A DNA stretch of 64,000 bases, from the NCBI GenBank assembly GCA_016711805.1, contig JADJSH010000020.1, positions 7,433-71,432 on the forward strand, written 5' to 3'. The position numbers and the translations under genes were made by a program. The DNA is from Bacteroidota bacterium (lineage in GTDB: Bacteria > Bacteroidota > Bacteroidia > B-17B0 > Aurantibacillaceae). Shown here in pieces: positions 60,927-64,000 of the stretch; position 1 is the stretch's first letter, and the number at the start of each line of letters is the position of its first letter. The notes under the pieces are model-generated. The model saw only the letters and a list, made by a program, of their open reading frames with translations. It did not search any database and had not been told where the DNA came from.

Positions 60927-63900
60927 ATGAAGAAATTATTACTTATTATCGCTTCTATCCTTTCTTTACAAACATTCTCAAACTCAGTAGGAGAGCATTT
61001 AATTACTAATCCGTATGACGCTTTTTTCAAAAAGCTTATAGTTTAAATCCTTCAATTCCAAAAGGGGTTTTAGAATCGGTGGCGTTTTCGCAAAGTCGTT
61101 TTGCGCATTTAGCCAACGAAGAATCGAGTTGTATTGGCTACCCAGCAACACATGGTGTGATGGGATTAATAGAAAACGGTCAGAATTACTTTAGAAATAA
61201 TTTAGTGTATGTTTCTCAATTATCAGGCTATTCGGTTGATGATATTAAAACAAATCCCGAAAAACACATTTTAGCTTATGCTAAAGCATTTTCAGTTTTA
61301 CAAAATCAATTATCCATTCTAGGGAATGATTTAAAAATGTATCAACCCATTTTTGTGGCATTAAGTGAGTTGCCATTAAATAATGATTTGCAAAATGATT
61401 ATGCGATGAATTCACATTTATATCAATTGTATTGGTTTTTATCAAACGGTGAGTTCCAAGATTTTTATGGTTTCCCTGATTACTTAATTAATATGCAAGA
61501 GGTGTTTGGAGCTAATTATGAAGTGTTAAGTTCTTCAAAAACAATTATTGGCACAACAGGCATTACTAACACTAACGGCGCTGCTTACAAAACATCAGGT
61601 GTTAATAGTGTTCTTTCTTCACCAGATTATCCTGCCGGAATTTGGAATCCAACGACTTGTAATTATAGTTCAAGAAGCGGTACAGCCATTACAGCGGTTG
61701 CTATACACTTTGTTCAAGGCTCTTATGCTGGTTGTATCTCGTGGTTTAAAAACTGTAGTGCATCAGCGTCTTCTCATTATGTGATTCGTAGTTCTGATGG
61801 ACAGTGTACGCAAATGGTTTATGAAAGTGATAAAGCTTGGCATGCCGCTTCTGCAAATCCATACACATTAGGAACAGAGCACGAAGGTTATATTAATAAT
61901 GCCTCTTGGTTTACAAATGCCATGTATCAATCGAGTGCCGATTTAACCAGAGATATGTGTTCAAGTAATTCTATTAATCCTTTACGTTGTTATTTTGGTC
62001 CGGGTTGTAGTGGAACTACTGCACAATGCGAGCAAGGAAATTGTGTAAAAATAAAAGGACATCAAATGTTTGCTAGCCAAACACACAGCGATCCTGGTCC
62101 GTTATGGAATTGGGAAAAATTTTATAAACTCATTAATAATACACCAGTTGTAACTACAGTTACAGCCACAAGTGGTACTTTTTATGATAGTGGATTAGCG
62201 GCAGCAAATTATGCAAACGACGAACGTAAATTATGGTTGTTTCAGCCTTCAGGAGGTGCAACTTCAGTGAGTATGAATTTCACTTCTTTTAGTTTAGAAA
62301 ATGCTTACGATTATTTATTTATATACGATGGTAATAATGTGAATGCTCCATTGATTGGGAAATACACAAGTACAGTATCACCCGGAAATATCAATTCAAC
62401 AGGTGCTAACTTATTAGTGGAGTTTCGTTCAGATTGCGCTACTACAGCAGCAGGTTGGGTTGCTACTTATACAACCAATGGAGTAGGAACACCAACCACC
62501 ACAGCTGATGTCACCGTGCCAACAACAACCATTAATTCGGTGGGAGCATGGAAAACTGCTAATTTTACAGCAACCTTTAATGATGCGGATAATGTTGGAG
62601 GCTCTGGTTTAGAAAAAAGTTACTATCAAGTGATAGATTATAACGGAACAGAGTGGAGAGGAAATTACACACACGGTTTTTTATCTGATAATTTTGATGT
62701 AGCAATTCACCCAGAGTGGACACAAAAAGTGGGTACTTGGGGAATTAATAATAATGCTTTAGAACAAACGGATGAACTAAGTACAGCAGCTGCAAACACA
62801 AATATTTACGCCGCTTTAACACAAACTTTATCTAATCGTTATTTATATAATTTTAAGGGAAAAATTGAAGGGACTGGAACTAATCGTAGAGCAGGATTAC
62901 ATTTCTTTGCAGATGCACCTGATAGTGTGAATAGAGGAAACAGTTATTTTGTTTGGTTTAGATTAGATAACCAAGCGGTACAATTATATAAAACATCTTA
63001 CTCAGGAGGCGTTAATACATTTGGTGCTCCAACTTACACAGCTGCTGTTAATTTAGTAGCTGGGCAGTGGTATGATTTTAAAGTCATTTATGATCGCATC
63101 ACAGGAAAGATGGATGTATATAAAGACAATTCTTTAATAGCAACTTGGACAGATCCCTCGCCATTAGCAAGTGGAACGCACGTTTCATTTAGAAGCGGAA
63201 ACTGTAAATGGAGTTTAGATGAAATAAAAATTTATCGTTCTCGTCCTACAGCTTCTGTGAGTGTTTCGGTTGGTGCAGGTAATGCTAATGATATTCGTTA
63301 TCAAAATCCAAACCCGACAACCTTTGCGGCCAAAGTAAAATCGATTGTCAATGATGTCGCAGGTAATTTATCATCCATTGATTATCATGATTTAAATATT
63401 GATTGGACGAATCCTTCAAATATTACAACCATTCATGATGGTAAAACATCAGATATTAATGTAGTTGTAACGAGCGATTCTTTATCAGCAAATTGGTCAT
63501 CATCTAATGATCCAAATTCAGCTATTGCCGAATATTGGTATTCAATTGGCACAAGTCCTGGTGCGGTTAATACATTAACATGGACAAGCAATTGGGCAGA
63601 TACAGCAGTTACAGCAAAAAATTTAGTATTAACTACTGGTACTACTTATTATTTTAATGTGAAGTCAGAAAATGGCGCTGGTTTATATAGTAATGTAATT
63701 AGCACTAACGGACAAACGGTTACTATTCCAACAGGCGTAAAAGAATTGACAGAAAGTAGTTTGGTGAACATTTATCCAAACCCATTTAATAATTCATTTG
63801 TAGTGTCGTTAGATTTACAAAACGATAGCGAAATTAACATGACTTTAATTGATGCAGCAGGTAGAGAAATTATCTCCTATCAATCAAAAGAAAGTGCAGG

Positions 63901-64000
63901 AATTTATGCAAAAACCATTGATGCTAATGCTTTAAAGTTAAGTAATGGCATGTATTGGATTAAGATTAGATACAATAATCAAGAGCTTTGTAAGAAGTTG
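60927..64000 (+). CDS. Secreted amidase-CUB protein with T9SS sorting domain, frameshifted and running off the window
   Basis: The frame starts MKKLLLIIASILSLQTFSNS (signal peptide) and breaks in the TTTTTTC AAAAA run at 61022-61033, where one missing base separates it from the long open frame that begins KAYSLNPSIPKGVLESVAF and stays open to 64000. The amidase_2-like domain has ITAVAIHFVQGSYAG, DKAWHAASAN and GHQMFASQTHSDPGPLWNW, giving the zinc ligands (His, His, Asp). A CUB-like domain follows (YDYLFIYDGNNVNAPLIGKY), then concanavalin/Ig-like modules (GKMDVYKDNSLIATW), and a sorting domain VNIYPNPFNNSFVVSLDL reaching the last bases. It would cleave peptidoglycan amide bonds outside the cell, perhaps in bacterial killing or cell-wall feeding. 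Confidence 0.83.

Noticed and set aside
1..64000. CRISPR arrays, prophage, insertion-sequence transposase, tRNA and rRNA genes.
   Set aside because: No regularly spaced direct repeats, integrase or transposase motifs, tRNA cloverleaf or rRNA-like segments were seen on either strand.

Overview
The window comes from an AT-rich genome of the phylum Bacteroidota. Four observations support this. At least eight proteins end in a type IX secretion (T9SS) C-terminal sorting domain, and porQ is present. There is a TonB receptor/DUF4249 pair and several DUF4369/TlpA-like proteins. Several promoters fit the Bacteroidota form TTG, 18-19 nt, TAnnTTTG. The dispersed palindromic repeats resemble those I know from this phylum. 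I cannot name the genus. No rRNA, tRNA, CRISPR array, prophage or transposase was recognised.

Layout. 0-7 kb: the 3' end of a TamB-like gene, a secreted T9SS protein, a chagasin-like lipoprotein, a DUF3108 protein, tryptophan 2,3-dioxygenase, porQ, a Nudix hydrolase and a small HTH protein. 7-12.5 kb: two T9SS cargo genes, one a 1239-residue metzincin-type protease. 12.5-14.3 kb: a leftward LEA-like lipoprotein, sigma factor and membrane protein. 14.5-21.2 kb: an AddA-like helicase-nuclease and a TonB receptor/DUF4249 pair. 21.2-29.6 kb: a leftward block with L,D-transpeptidase, a broken T9SS gene, a GlcD-like oxidase, a higBA toxin-antitoxin pair with a palindromic operator, prmA, tpiA and an ABC permease. 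29.7-40.2 kb: a patatin/beta-barrel protein, tandemly duplicated thioredoxin-fold proteins, a large T9SS protein and three small genes. 40.2-49.4 kb: crcB, anmK, acyl-CoA dehydrogenase, two paralogous T9SS proteins (one broken), a DsbA-like protein and an FAD monooxygenase with an unusual zinc-finger-like N-terminus. 49.4-64 kb: DUF349 protein, mutS2, glycerophosphodiesterase, a small lipoprotein, a sigma factor overlapping a membrane protein with two FGE-sulfatase modules, truA, an ABC exporter and an amidase-CUB-T9SS protein that runs off the end.

Three themes stand out. (1) The sigma factor at 55.2 kb overlaps a protein built like an anti-sigma factor but with two formylglycine-generating-enzyme-like modules outside the membrane. 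A 21-bp motif, 19 of 21 positions identical, lies upstream of both the sigma gene and the small lipoprotein gene before it. This is the best candidate for an undescribed regulatory system. (2) At least eight kinds of short palindromic repeat are scattered through the window. Two kinds occur as two copies, and three sit inside coding sequence, two of them in signal-peptide n-regions. (3) Many otherwise conserved genes, including tpiA, carry single-base disruptions, mostly deletions in homopolymers. I read these mainly as residual sequencing errors, so the broken genes should be treated with caution. All functional calls rest on motif reading without database searches.
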